A stretch of DNA of 64,000 bases, taken from contig OU015498.1 in the NCBI GenBank assembly GCA_907164885.2, positions 130,548,151 through 130,612,150 of the forward strand, read 5' to 3'. Below the pieces are notes generated by a model that saw only the letters and a list, made by a program, of their open reading frames with translations, was not told the DNA's origin and searched no databases. Both the position numbers and the translations under genes were made by a program. Positions 22,801-35,904 of this stretch are shown here, one piece after another. This DNA is from Dolomedes plantarius (taxonomy: Eukaryota > Arthropoda > Arachnida > Araneae > Dolomedidae). Numbering within the stretch: position 1 is the first letter of the stretch; every line of letters starts with the position of its first letter.

Positions 22801-25800
22801 CTCTGATCCTTAAGTTTTTAAAACTTAGATTAGAAACATCCAGATTCCTTGTTGTACTGTTGATGTTATGCAAGATAGCTGTCAAACAGCTTGTATCAGT
22901 TTTATGGGTATTCATATTCGGATTTTTGTAGTCAATAGTGTCAAAGTTATTTATATGTATACAATGAAATGTACCTCAATTTTTATTGGCAGTTGTCTGG
23001 TTGGAGTAGAAATGTAAAACATTGTTAATTTAAAATTATTCGACTGAAGTTTTGATATTATAAAATTGTTATATTACTTCATTTACCATCATGAAATCTT
23101 CATTACAATTGTCCATCTTGATGAAATTTGATGTTACTCAAAATTTTTCCATTGAAAATGGTTTTAGCTTTGCTGTATTATCTATCATAGTTATTCCCCG
23201 CTTAGCTAAGCTAAAGCTTTATACTTGATATGTAAAAACTGAAGTATTTTTAGTGACAATTAAGTTTAAATGTTAATAATTTAGAATATCAAGTATCTGA
23301 AGCAGCAGTGTTGTTTTAATTTTTTCTTTTTTTTAAATCTGTGACAAGGCAGTTTTATACAAAAGGTTGATCATCACAGCGTTAGAAGTTATATAGCTTA
23401 TCTGTATAGGTTTTTCTGTACAGCTAAGTATGAAATTTCATCAAATGAGTTGAAAGGTTCACTTGTCAAGCTTTTAAAAATTATAAAAATTAGTAAATAC
23501 TGTGATTTTCAGCTGCTCTGCTCTCATAAAGGTTCACATTTAGTATCAATACTATACTTCTCATGGGAACTCTACTTCATATTAATTTAAAGTGTAAGCA
23601 AGACACACCACATACATATATAAATATAGGAAACATGAATGATGTGTAATTAAGAACTCAACTTCCTCTATATTTTATGACATGAGGTTTAATACTCATT
23701 TACAGTTTGGAGAAACAAGCTACTCACTAAGTGCTAATTTTTTGTTTGAAAATATTCCAGTACAAAATAGCTTTAATCAGATTCAAGTATCATACCAAAG
23801 TATCACTTTCTATAATTATACTAAATAATCTATTTTTTTGCAATCTTAGCAATCTGATTTGTAAATCTTATGTGTGTTGTACTTATGGAACATTCTTTTT
23901 TTTTTAATGTGTTTATGTCCCCAAATATTTACTCTTGATAGTTAAAGTTTTTTTTTATAATTATTTTAAAGCAAATAGCAGCTTTGAGGCTTCCTTTAAA
24001 TGAATTTGTGTTCAGAGGTCCCAGAGTCATGTGTCTAACTTAATAATTATTCTCTGGATATCAAGAATGGTTTTGTTGTGTAAAATTCTTGTTAGTATGC
24101 TCACTATCGTGGATACTTAACAACTGAATATATGCTCTCTGAAAATATTTTAGTTTAGCTAGTCCATTTTTTAAATTTACATTTTGCTGCTGTTTAAACT
24201 TCAATTATTTACCTTGTTTTACATAATGGTTTTGTTTAAAATTATTAAAGCATCATCCTAAAATTAAAGGGGAAAAAAGCAAGTTATTATTGTTTTCATC
24301 ATTTAGTGATTATGCTAGCAATTGCTTTACTAATTGAATAAATAGATTAGTTAGTTATAACAGTGCTTGCAGAAAACAAATCTATATGAACTTTAACTGT
24401 CAAAGTACTCATATATTTATTTTTTAAACTTCAAATATTTAGCTGTGTTATAGCTTTCAATAGCAACTAATAGACATTTTTTTATTTTTATTTTTGAGCA
24501 CTGCTGCTTCTAATTTATGGTTTGTCATTTGTTTGAATATTGTATTGTATTATAAATCTCTTGTAAATAGAAGTGATGTGTAAGTATAGTTTCTCTCTGA
24601 AGTACAATTACCATGTGCTTGAGTTACCATACCATATAAAGTTTATGGTGACAGTGCACATTTGAAATAACTTTTAAATGAATTTGATATCAGAGTTACC
24701 TTTTATGTGAAAATCTTTTTAATCTGATAAACCTTACTATTTACTGAAATACTTCAATTTAAATTGCCTGCTTGAAATCATTGCTTCTTTTCCTTTATTT
24801 TTAATTGAAATGAAGTCTATATTTTCTTATTACGCAAATTGGTTTTGCCAAGCTGTATATTGCAAAATAGTACAAATACCAGATATCTGGTTCTCCAACA
24901 TTTTAGACTAAGGCTGTTGTAAACTATTGATTGCCTTTTCAAATGACGGGTGGCATTGTTCTACCTCTGACTATAAAGGTAGTGTCCACTGTAATGAATA
25001 GGAATTGCTGTTTGATTTTGATTATTATGGAATTATTGGACCTTGAGTGTTATAGTGAATTACCAGTATGGGACATCATAACTTTAGAGTTGATGTTGTC
25101 AGAAATATGTTGTTTATCATTAAATTACATAAATGTTCCTTTAGAAGCCTATTTTTCTCATGATTTAAAATGCAATATTGCTACATTCAGACTTTCTCTT
25201 TTCTGTCTGTTTTTTTTTATGACTTCAGTTCTACTTTTGTTTATCTTTTCACAGTATTTCTTACTTTTTCTTTTATTTCTTAATTAAACATAAGGTTAGA
25301 GAAGATAAACTTTTAATTTTATATGTATTCTATATGCGTGAAGTTTCTGTCATAAAAATATGCACTACATAGGTTTATTTTAAAATAGTTCTTAGGATTT
25401 TGAAGTTTCCCTAGAATTTATTATGTACTAGTTTTTAGAGCTTGTTTGCATGTTTTTTTTAATTTTTATTTTTTTTATCTTTATTAAAGCTTTGTTTTAT
25501 AGTTTATTAATTTTCCCCTTAATTTATCTATTTTGGTATAAATATTTTATAATCCCTATGATATAATGAATATTTAATGTATAAAATGAATGTAAATTCT
25601 AATGATAATACAGGTGATGTTTTCTTGTTTTTGTGTTTCTGTTGAGGAAAAGTTTGTGGAATCTGATTAAAATGAAGATTGTTTGGTTTTAAAACTGCCT
25701 AGTATTTTAACATTTTTATTCACAAAGAGATCAGTTATAAGTATCTTTATACATGCATTTCTTTTTTTAAATATCTGTTTTGACATATTTTAAATTTTGA

Positions 25801-28800
25801 CGTATTTTTTAAAAATTTCTCAATTAGTTTATATCAGATCCAAATTTATATTTATGGTCACCAGTATCTTTTGATATTTATGTAGATAAATATTGAAACA
25901 ACGTATTTCCTCGAAGGTGGTTTAATAGTAAAATTCAGTATAACAGACAAGATCCAAATAATATAATTGTAAATGTTTCTATGCGCTTCTAAACAGAGAG
26001 GATGGTCATTTTCCAAGGATATATACATGTCAATAGTCAGCTGTGCTATGTACCTGCTAATAAAATTGCAAATTTTAATACACACAAGTACAAAGGACTA
26101 CCTAAATAGTATTTTTATAAACATTCAATTTATTTATGTATTGGCTTTATTTATTCTATTCAAAATATAGTCATTATCCAAGAAATAGTTATAACATATT
26201 TTCAATATTTGTTGTTTGATAACTCACTTAAATATCAGTGTGGTCCAACTATTTTCTTTATTTAAGAGTGTTTTTCTTTTTATTAGACATTGTATTAAGT
26301 GGAATGTACTTCGGTGAAAGTAAGGAGATATTTTGCACAATAAATTTTAATTTTAGCTACATAAGAATTTTTCCTCTTTATTTACTGTTTTTAAACTGTA
26401 ATTACTCGGTTTTTTTAACTGAAAAATTTTCATTTTGTACTTAAAGTACTATTAGCAAGTTGAATTCATGATAGAATATAAATTTTTATATTCCATCTAT
26501 AAGATAGAATATAAATCTTTTATCTCTCATTTACCAAAATTATGCCGCAACTATTAAAACAACTAACTAAATTTTCGAAGAGATGTCTCCTGTATTGAAA
26601 AATAATTTATACATTTCAAGAACACTTAGCATTTTGGAAATACCTGCCATTTTTGCCAATGTGAAGAATATTTTATTTTAGAAGGATCATTCAATTTATC
26701 AAAAGAAAAAAAATAAATAAAGGTTAATTATTTATTTTATTACTGTTTATTTATTTAGTTTTTTTTTTAAAGATTCATTGCTTGAAAGAATTTTGTAGTA
26801 CATTTGACTCACTTTAACTTTGATGGGACACTTATGCAATACAGCATGTGCCTAGTCATCTAAGAACTTCTCTGCAGTGTTGGATTTATTTAAAGTGATT
26901 GTTTTTTTTCTTTAATATGAGTGTATCTAATATACTTAATATTTTTTTAGATGCTTTAAACTTTTATCGATGTAGTTGAACCACTCTGAAGAATAATAAA
27001 AAATACACTTCCATGAATTTGCCAGAGGTTATCCTTCCAGTATTTAATGATAGAATAATACCAAAAAAAAAAAGATGAATTGTTTTGTGTAAGATGTATA
27101 ATTTTCCTCTCTTCTATAGAATTTTTGTTGCTTAATATTCAGTCTTAAAATAAGTTTATATTTTTACGCTATTTTTTATAGCATAGCTAAAAGAAATAAA
27201 CTGCAAGAAATGTTCTTTACTTGCTGAAAAGTTCAAATATTGAAATAATGTAGTTTTCCATTCTCTCTATATAACATCTTATCCCAAGTGTGTAAAGTAT
27301 TATATAATTCTTCATAAGTTTGTGTAACATGTGTCAAAATAATTTTTATGCTTTAGAGTCTAAAAAAAAAAACACAACTCTTAAAGTAATGCATTGTAAA
27401 GAAATAAAAGTTTAGTCATCATCATCACCACTCTACATTTCTTTATTAGATACAGATTGCCCTTTTTGATTTGTATAAAGTTTTATTTCTTTTTATATTT
27501 AAAACCTGGTATGGTCCTTTACCTAATCATGAAATGTTACAGTTTTGGGTGATAATTATTTGTTGTTCTTACCCTTTTCATAACAACCATAAATTTTAAT
27601 TTTCACATATTTCAGGCTGTAAAAATAGCATTTTATATGTTCTATTTGTACATCAAAGTTCCTGCATAATGATCAGCTATAGGGTTTTTTATATTTTTTT
27701 ACCTATCTATGTTTGGCTCTGAGATTTGCCATAACTAAACTAATTATTTTGCTATTGCAAATCTGATGATCAGTTTCAATTAAAGACCTCTTGATGAGAG
27801 GGAGAGAAGGAATAAAAATGTAGTGATACCAGCAATAGATCACATGAAGTGTAAACATGCCAATACTATGTAGATACAATAGCAACAAAAATTTTAAAAA
27901 CTTATTGCTGATTTAAACCATGCAGAAAATTTTAAGTTTGATTCACTGGATAAGTATAACTTTATTTCAGCTATTTTCAAGCTGTAAAAATTTGTTAATT
28001 TTGTTAAAATCAAGGGAATTAATTTGGAGGAGTAACAGCTAGACGTATAAAAGAGTTTAATACAAGCAGCTCATTTGAAAATAGCTTGGTGAATATTTAA
28101 AACTTATCAATCAGTATTAATATAACAGTACTATTCTAAGCATTATTGATGACAAAATATTTTTAAACAGATTGGATTATTTTAATTAACTTTTTCCTAA
28201 GATTAATTTTGTTAAATTATAATTTAATTGCCTTGTTAAAATTTTGTCTAAATTCTGATCTACACAACCATGTTAATGAGTGTTCACTCAAATGTAATTA
28301 CTTTATTCATCATAAATCCGTAGTAAATACTTTTTATTTATTTTATCACTTTATAAAATTATTTTATGACTTGCTTCTAAGTGCTGAATAAATATTTCAT
28401 TATACTCCCAAATTATAAATGTTATCAATTCCAGCCTTTTAGTTTTTGAAGGAATTTTGTACCCTTCAAATGTGCTAAACTTATGCTTGAAAGAAAATTC
28501 TTATTTTAAGTCATCCCCCAAGAGTTTTCAGTTTTTCAACAAGAATATACAATTCTATAGCTCATCTCAAGTGACTGATTTAATCACAGGAAAGTTTCAA
28601 AACTCAAATCTTTAAAGTATTTAGCTCTAAAAAGATAAAAATCTTGGGCTTCCAGCTGTTAAGGCAAAATCCTAACAGCTAGGCTTCTCTTATCCTATAC
28701 AAAATTGCAAAACTTTTTTTTTTTTTGTATTAATTGATATATTTTTATGTAGTATGAATGAGTCAAGTCTGGTAGCTACATTACATCTAAAATTCTGCGG

Positions 28801-31222
28801 TTTTACAGGACATAAATACATCTCAACCAAAAGCAGCAGATTTGCTATTTATATTTTTAAGTTAAAGTGATGTATTGAATATATTGGTTGTTTAGATATT
28901 TGTTCTGATTAATTTGCATTGTACAAAAATCATCTTTGGAAGATGCCCAAATATTTACTTTTCAAAGCTTAAGAAGATATTAGAATAAGTTTCTCGTCAA
29001 ACTATTGTTCATATTCTAGGATATATAATTTTTTATATTTGCATTACTTTAAGGGTAATACATCAAATATTTTATATTTACAAGAAAATAGCTACTTAAA
29101 ATACTGCTTGTTTATATTCTTGTTATTTGATATTATGTATCAACTTGTTTGCTATTGAATGTGTTTTATATATTCATTGAAATATTTAATGAAAATTTTA
29201 TGTTACACAAGTTTTTCCTTCAATAACTATTAAGGTTTCTTGTATATTAGTGAACTAGTTTCCAGTTCTATTATCTATCACGTGCCTTTTGTGTCATCAC
29301 GTGGTCAATATTTAATAGCTATATTACATACCTCCTTTCTATGCACTTTTATGAAACCTAAAAGTACAACTCTACATAATTATACCGTGAAATCTTGAAA
29401 TTAATTTCAAAATTTTATTCTCTCATATAAATTACTTGATGTATATATTGTGTAATTTGTTTTTCTTAATCTTATTTGTCAAAGCACAATTTCAAATTCA
29501 TTGACATAAAATATTTTAATTTCTTCAATACTAAAAAGGTGGACTAATGCCTGTATTTATGATCCAAGTCTAATAGGTTGACAAGACATTATAGAAAATT
29601 TAGAATTTTTTCTGAATTCATGTTTGTATGTCTCTAATTGAGGGGGAAAATTATTTAACTAAGCTCTTCTGTAAGAAACATTTCTCTCACTTTCTTGAAA
29701 CAAAACGTAAAAAATTTAAACTTGGCTAAGAGAGAGCATTTTTTGTTCTCTGATATTTACTGTAGGTCATACAAATTTAAAGCTATGCACTTCTAGAAAA
29801 GATAATGAATTACACTAGTAAATTTTCTAAGGACCTTTAAACATTTATCTTACTTTTTACATCAATACTGCAAAAAATGTTGGCAGTCAATGTTACCATA
29901 TACACCTTTTTTTTATCGTCAATAATGAAATTTGTGTTTGATGAAGTGCATTCAAAGACCATATGAACCCTACTGTTTATTTTCTTGTTTGTTTTTAGAA
30001 AGTACATTATGTGTAACACACAATTTAAATCTCTGAACTTTGTAATTTATTTCAACTTTTTTTTTTATAATTAAACTAATTTTTTTTGTTCATTAAAATA
30101 TTACTTGAAAATTCTCATAATTCTCTGAATAAAAATTAGTGAGGTTTCACGGTATATTTGATTGCTTTTAGCTGAAAACAAAATCAGGCTAATTTTTTAT
30201 AGCTTTTTGCGCAAGAATGTGAATATATAAGAATTGGCCAGTTTTCTTCAGCAGCGATTAATCCATTTTCTGATTACATTGTAAATCTGCAAAACTCAGG
30301 CTATGTCTGCAGTAGTAGTAGTAAATCTACCTCTTAAGAATTATTCAAAGTAAAAACATCAAGTTTCGTATGTATCCAGTTTGTTACAAAAATGGAAAAC
30401 ATTATGAATTGAAAAGGTTCCCTTGAATTTAATTAAGAATTTGGTGGGGTGTGTTTGAAACAAGAATCAAAGCTTCATGGTTGATTTTAAAGTACAAACT
30501 CATATCTCTGGCATTTCTAACTTTTAGTCATATGACTGTGCCATATTGATTTTGTGTAACAAGAATTTTTCAGTATCAAACTAATATTTTGTAGAGGTGA
30601 AAGTGTCCAAAATATTTTTAGATAAAAATAAGTTAACTATAATAGCACATTTTAAATGGTCAATTTTTCTGTCACAAAACATAACATTATTCTATGTGCA
30701 TAGTACATTACCAGTCTTACATAAAGCATAGGAGTTTACAAATATTTTGATATAAAGTTGTTTAAAATTTTTATTGTTTTTAGAACATTTCATGCTTCTT
30801 ATATTTGATCTGTTTGAAGTATTAATAAACTTTAAAAGTTCTGTTTGAATCTTCTTTTAATACCCCTGTAAACAATATTAATCATTATTAACAATACTGC
30901 ATTTACCTTGTATTTATAAGGCACTAGAAGTGTGTATTTTTTTACATTTCGGAAAATTTTAACACCTTAAAAACTTGTGCACAGTATAGAAGATAATACT
31001 TGCTTCGAACAATGTAAACACTGGGGAGATATGTTTAATTTTCATGGTACCCAGTGTATAAACATTTAAGACATGGCTTCATTAAAGTAGTTAGTGTGTG
31101 TGGAATAGAAAAGTGTGATGATTAAATCATTGATTAATAATGTGTGAATTTCAAAAGGACTTTCATGTGAAAAAAGAATAGTTAACCACTGTGAAGTCTT
31201 GCAGGAAACATGTTTGAAAAAC

Positions 31223-31228
31223 AATAAA
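31223..31228 (+). terminator. Candidate poly(A) signal AATAAA
   Basis: AATAAA is followed within 30 bp by T-rich and GT-rich sequence (TATATGTGTCATC), a good context for cleavage. If used by the host gene it would give a 3' UTR of about 13.7 kb. It could belong to a non-coding transcript instead. Confidence 0.35.
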
Positions 31229-31559
31229 ATTTCCTTTTTGATTACATATATGTGTCATCTTTTATTTTATAACTGCTTAGCCAGTGATAATCAAAAGATT
31301 TTGGATTATCATTTCTTATTTTTAAAGATATGCTGGTATGAGGTATGTAGCATTTCTATAAATAGTTAAGTTTTATATTAAGTAATATATTAGTTTTAAA
31401 ATGCTGATTATAATATGTTTGAAGTTATGAGTTACAGAAGAGTGAATATAAGGTGGATTATTTGGTACAGAGTTGAAGACATCAGAAGAATCTGGATTCA
31501 ACTTACTATGGTGCAAAAGGAATGTGTATTCATTAAGCAAACTGAAGTACTATCAAAAC

Positions 31560-32809
31560 ACCAAGAGAGAGAAAAAAAAAGCTTAATCCCTTAAATTAAA
31601 AGGGATATTGTTTTGGGACTCATCTAAACCCTTCATCAAAGGGCTTGAAAGACTGAATGACAGCCCTATCCTCCCCTTTGAATTTCGATCTTTCCTCTGG
31701 TTGGTGAGGTACAAAAGAGATGTCAGGCAGATGTAGGATACCCTTCCTTGCTGTAGTGAAATTCAAAATGGAGAGATGATACAAATTGTGTTACTAAACC
31801 TTGATATCTTCATCCCAAAACTATGCTTGCTAAATTATAAACAAGTTATCTGAACTCCCTAGGCTACAGCTGTTCTAGAAACTCATCAAAGTAGTTTGGT
31901 ACAGATGACTGTGTCAATTGTGCATTTCCAATGCACCAGCCAGGGCCCAACATGGCAACTAAGGCCTTCCAGGATTGAATCCTTGCTGATGAATAGGCTG
32001 CCACCACAATTTAGACTGAGCACCTCCAGGGGCGACATCTGGTGGTAGGCTTGCATTTTGAATCTGCTAACTTATGATGAGAAGTTGCTGTTTAGTTCCT
32101 AGATGCCTGTCATGTTAGTATCCTCCTATTCCAACTGTGAATTTTAGTACAATAATGTTTCCTATACATTCTTAAGACGCAGTGAAGAAGATATGAAATC
32201 TTTAGATGCATGCATTGGTAGTAAGTACCATTCTAACATTTGTTTTTCTTCTTTAGTCTAGCAATAAATTATATTAAATCAATAAATTAAATTATAATTC
32301 CTACACTTTTTTTACAAAAAAGGCCTTTTATTTTAATATTAAACAAATGCCAGGCCATTGACCATCAGGCAACGAGCTTTCCAATATTTTTTAACAATAC
32401 AGTCCAAATCATTTAGCTCGGAACACTGTCCAGATGAGCAGCAGTCATGTCTTGTCCAGAGTCACACAAGACACAATCAGGTCAATTAGTTAAATTAAAA
32501 CGAAACAAATGAGCACAAAGACAATCGTGTCAGTCAAAAATCTAAACTCGGGCACGGGGTGAATCCGGGACACGGTGAGATTCACAAAGCACACTCCAGG
32601 ACCTATCTCCAGCAGTTTAAGAAGCCACGCTACGAAACGATTGTGATTGTTTGAAGATTCTCTGTCTCTAATTTAGCAGAAAAAGGGCTTTTTATTAAAT
32701 GCTTTAACTGACCTATAGGATAATTTAAAGGAAGAATACCTCCCTAGAAAAGGATTCTGGTTGCTACCCAGTGTTGGTGCAGAATTTTTCAAATAGCCTT
32801 AAGTTCTTA
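31560..32809. other. Unassigned mixed-composition stretch
   Basis: Base composition rises in GC compared with the preceding 14 kb (for example 31880-32060 and 32400-32640). I found no open frame, no paired inverted or direct repeats, and no splice-consistent exon. It may contain UTR or non-coding exon sequence, or a degraded transposon. The Tc1-like element begins at its right border. Confidence 0.4.
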
Positions 32810-33037
32810 CACTGCTGGCCATTAAAATTGCAACACCATGAAGGAGGGATGATACAAACGTCAAATTCGCATGAAAGGAAGAAGATACTGGGATCTGCAA
32901 ATGATTAGCATTTAAGCGCAACCGAACGACGCAGGAGGTAGAAACGGCATTTCAAACTCTGTATAAAAGGAAAATTACGCAGAGGGTTTATCATTCGGAA
33001 AACGCATTTGAATGTTGGTTGTTTGTGAGAACGTGTT

Positions 33038-33620
33038 ATGCCTCGTATAAGGAGGAGAAACGGCTACCAGCACGTGTCCGAATTCGATAGAGACAGAATC
33101 GTGACCTATCGAGAGTGCGTTTTATCGTTCCGCGATATTGCTACTCGCATTGGTCGGAATCCAACGATTATCATGCGAATATGGAATCGATGGGTTCAGG
33201 ACGGTCATACTGAACACCATGCAGGATCTCAACGGCCTCTCGCCACTAACGCCCGAGAGGACAGACATGTTGTCAGGTCGGCCTTGCAGGATCGTACAGC
33301 CACATCACGAACCTTAAGTTAGGAAATGGGCTTGTTTGTAGCACGACAAGTATCCGCACGGACTGTCTGCATGGCGACCATTATTGCGGCTTCCCTGACA
33401 CTGCAGCATAGAAAGGCGCGGCGACAGTGGTGCGCCCAACGACAAAACTGGATACAGGAGTGACACCACATCGTCTTTTCAGACGAGTCTCGGGTCTGCG
33501 TGCATGAACGTATCCGTGTCAGGGGCTTAACTTGGCATATAGGGGTCCCGGTTACCCCAGCCTAGTTACGCCCCTGATCCGTGTCTGGAGGCACCGAGGA
33601 GAACGCACGTGGCCTTAATC
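33038..33620 (+). pseudogene. Tc1-like transposase, truncated and broken
   Basis: The frame starts at ATG 33038 with a paired helix-turn-helix region (VSEFDRDRIVTYRECVLSFR, ATRIGRN, IMRIWNRWVQDG) typical of Tc1 DNA-binding domains. A TAA follows TSRTLS, and another stop follows WIQE. The first catalytic Asp is visible in VFSDESR. After the MITE insertion the frame reads RVWRHRGERTWP and ends; the second Asp and the final Glu of the DDE triad are missing. It is inactive. Confidence 0.85.
33512..33584. mobile_element. 57-bp hAT MITE with perfect 8-bp TSD
   Basis: ATCCGTGT occurs at 33512-33519 and 33577-33584. Between them lie 57 bp (33520-33576) with ends CAGGGGCTTAACT and AGTTACGCCCCTG, which are inverted repeats with one mismatch. 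CAGGGGC ends with an 8-bp duplication fit hAT. Removing the insert and one TSD leaves continuous Tc1 transposase sequence around RVWRHRGER. Confidence 0.9.
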
Positions 33621-34040
33621 ATGCTTTCTTCCTACTATGCTGTATACGTACAAGTAACATTTTTTTTTTTTTTTTGCTTTCCTTCCTGGCATTGCTATTT
33701 TAATGGCCAGCGGTGTTGTTACGTGTACAGATTGTTTTACAAATACGTTTTTAAAAATTAACTTTTAATTTATTGATTACATGTGCATCCCTAGCATTGT
33801 TAGTATGTTCAGTACGTGTTTACCATAGGTTAAAGACTTTGACTGCTGTGTAGGCCACCTCAATGTTATTCTATTATCGTATGCCAAAATACTTTTGAGG
33901 GGGTCCAGGACACAAAAATTTTCAAATTTTCGAAAAACATTTTACTGCATTAAATAGTTTTTCCCCCCGCTTAAAATGACGTTTAAATCATGTTTCTATC
34001 ATAATTAGAACAGAGATATTAAATTTTTTTGCAACATTCT

Positions 34041-34269
34041 TGTTCTGAACCAACCCCCCAAGCTCTGTTGCAGCAGCGTCCCCTTTTAAAAAGAAGGGTG
34101 TTTGTTTATCAGTGTTCATCGAGAGACCCCTTCGGGAGAGACGTGTTTTGCGGTGCTTGTGACCGCCGTAACCGATGGGTCTGAGTCCGTTATTGAGATA
34201 TTTAATAAATTTAGTTTTAAACAGTCCATGAGTGTATACTTTGTGTGGTGTCCTGAGCTGTCGACGTCA
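34041..34269 (+). repeat. BEL1 5' LTR
   Basis: 229 bp, TGTTCTGAACC...GACGTCA. It matches 39448-39676 over its full length with seven differences. Confidence 0.95.
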
Positions 34270-34400
34270 CCTGGTCCGTCAGAACCTTACAAGGCAACCT
34301 TGGATATTTTTGTGTGTTAACCTCCGGTTTCTATGAGGATTTCAATTTGTGATGTTCCGGAAAGAGAAATAGGATAATATCTTTATAGTACATTAATGAA

Positions 34401-34481
34401 TATCTGTGATTTAATGAGTCCTGAATTTATATCTGTGATTTAATGAGTCCTGAATTTAAAACTGTGAGTCAATGAGTACTT
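34401..34481 (+). repeat. 28-bp tandem repeat in BEL1 leader
   Basis: The unit TATCTGTGATTTAATGAGTC plus CTGAATTT occurs twice, with a third, more diverged copy. It lies between the 5' LTR and gag and is non-coding. Confidence 0.8.
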
Positions 34482-34528
34482 AATTTGTGTTGTGAGATTT
34501 AACGCATAATTTCTGAGTCACTGATATA

Positions 34529-35904
34529 ATGTTTAAGAACGCGATAAAAGATGATATTCGGCTTGTTGCCGTAAATCTAAATGAAGCAGTAACTGACAAA
34601 ATGTCTGTGATCGATTTAGCAAATATTATAAAGCGTTCTAAGAAATTAAAAAAATTATCCTGATTATGTTGAGGAATTAATTACAGAGATTGTGGATAGT
34701 AGAAAATCGGAAGAGCAGAGAGAGTTAGATTTAAAAAATGAAGAGATAGAGTTTGAAAAACTTAAGCTGGAAAAAACACGAGCCGAGCTAGAATTGACTA
34801 AAATCAGGGCTGAATCGAGAGAGATTTCCCCGGAAAAAGAAAATCCGGTTGAGAAAAGTGAATCTTTAGAGTCTCTTGTGAAAGGTGTTCGAACTTTGAG
34901 TTCCTAGCAAACCCGAAGGATGGGTGCTATATTTTGCATCATTAGAGAGGGCTTTTCACACGAAAAACGTGCCAGGAAAGTTCAAAGCTGAGATTCTCAT
35001 AAATTTGCTAGGTGAGAAGGCCTCAAATGTGCTGACATACATCAAAGAGGATGAGCTTTGCGACTATTCAAAAGTCAAAACAATCGTCTTACGGGAATTC
35101 GAACCGTCGCCGCAAGAGGTTTTAGAGCAATTCAGAAAGTCAGTACGTCAGACAAATGAGACGCATTTACAATTTACATCTCGACTAACAACTAGTCTTG
35201 ATTACTACCTAAAATTGAGAAAAGTGACAGATTTCGAAACATTTCTCTAAAGCTTTCTCTAAAAAACTCTTGGTTTCCGATAAACTATTTCAAACATTAG
35301 ACAAAGAAACTGCTTCTTTTATCAGCGTAAGACAGGCTGGTTTCAGCCGATTCAACTGTCTAAAGAGATCGACGTATATTTTGCTTCACGAGGAAAAACC
35401 TTAATCATAAATTCCAGTTATCAGAAAAATTCATATTTGAGAAATGTGTCTAAATCATTTTTATCTAAAGTGAAAGATTCACAATGCATATTATATTGCG
35501 AGGAAAAAATTAATCATTTTGTGTCTAAATGCCCAAAGTACAAAGCATTATCTATCAATGAAAGAATTGAGGTGGTGAAGAGAAATCGTCTATGTTTCAA
35601 CTGTCTAGGATCTCACAAGAAATCAGTCTGTGAGTCAAAAAATTCATGTTACTTTTGTGGAAAAAAGCATCATGCCTCCCTATGCTATGCGAAAGAGAAA
35701 ATTGTCCTTGAACAACACCCCCCTCCGAATGAAAGAATATCTACAGATACGAGTCAACCCCTCCTTTCTCCCAATGGAGAGTGCTTTGACCCCAGACAGC
35801 GGCAACAGATAGGGTTGGGTCGTCCTTCCAGAGTACTAGTCAAAACAATAATTCTGTTGTCTCCAGAATTACAGATTTCTTGCCGTCAAAAATGCTTAAG
35901 GTAA
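34529..35904 (+). pseudogene. BEL1 gag, broken
   Basis: The frame opens at ATG 34529 and is shifted near 34660. It then carries a charged coiled-coil-like region (Glu/Lys/Leu rich, 34690-34850), a stop near 34905, and a capsid-like region from 34924. The zinc-binding end lies at 35490-35690, with CFNCLGSHKKSVC and CYFCGKKHHASLC knuckles. Gag would form the virus-like particle and bind RNA. Several frameshifts and stops make it non-functional. A protease frame with a DSG motif should follow but is not found, so sequence is missing around 35760-35890. Confidence 0.8.

Larger units (their letters stand above)
17518..31260 (+). other. AT-rich gene-free tract: long 3' UTR and/or intergenic
   Basis: No frame here shows protein-like composition or splice-consistent exons. 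Open frames are short and dominated by Phe, Leu, Ile and Tyr, as expected from T-rich DNA. Several AATAAA motifs follow the host stop codon (for example near 18147 and 19300), and a strong one lies at 31223. No transposon with ends was recognised, which contrasts with the rest of the window. A very long 3' UTR is possible but not shown. Confidence 0.5.
32810..33715 (+). mobile_element. Tc1-like element, internally deleted
   Basis: The left end CACTGCTGGCCATTAAAAT matches the reverse complement of the right end ATTTTAATGGCCAGCGGTG. TA lies directly left of the element (32808-32809), while the right TA has decayed. It is 906 bp, against about 1.3-1.6 kb for a full Tc1, because the C-terminal two thirds of the catalytic domain is missing. 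It hosts the 57-bp MITE at 33520. Confidence 0.85.

Noticed and set aside
24931..25287. 118-codon frame, hydrophobic
   Set aside because: T-rich DNA gives Phe/Leu-rich frames by chance. There is no domain, splice context or conserved motif.
33038..33322. A host paired-domain gene
   Set aside because: The HTH matches Tc1 transposases, lies between Tc1 inverted repeats, and is followed by the FSDES catalytic motif.
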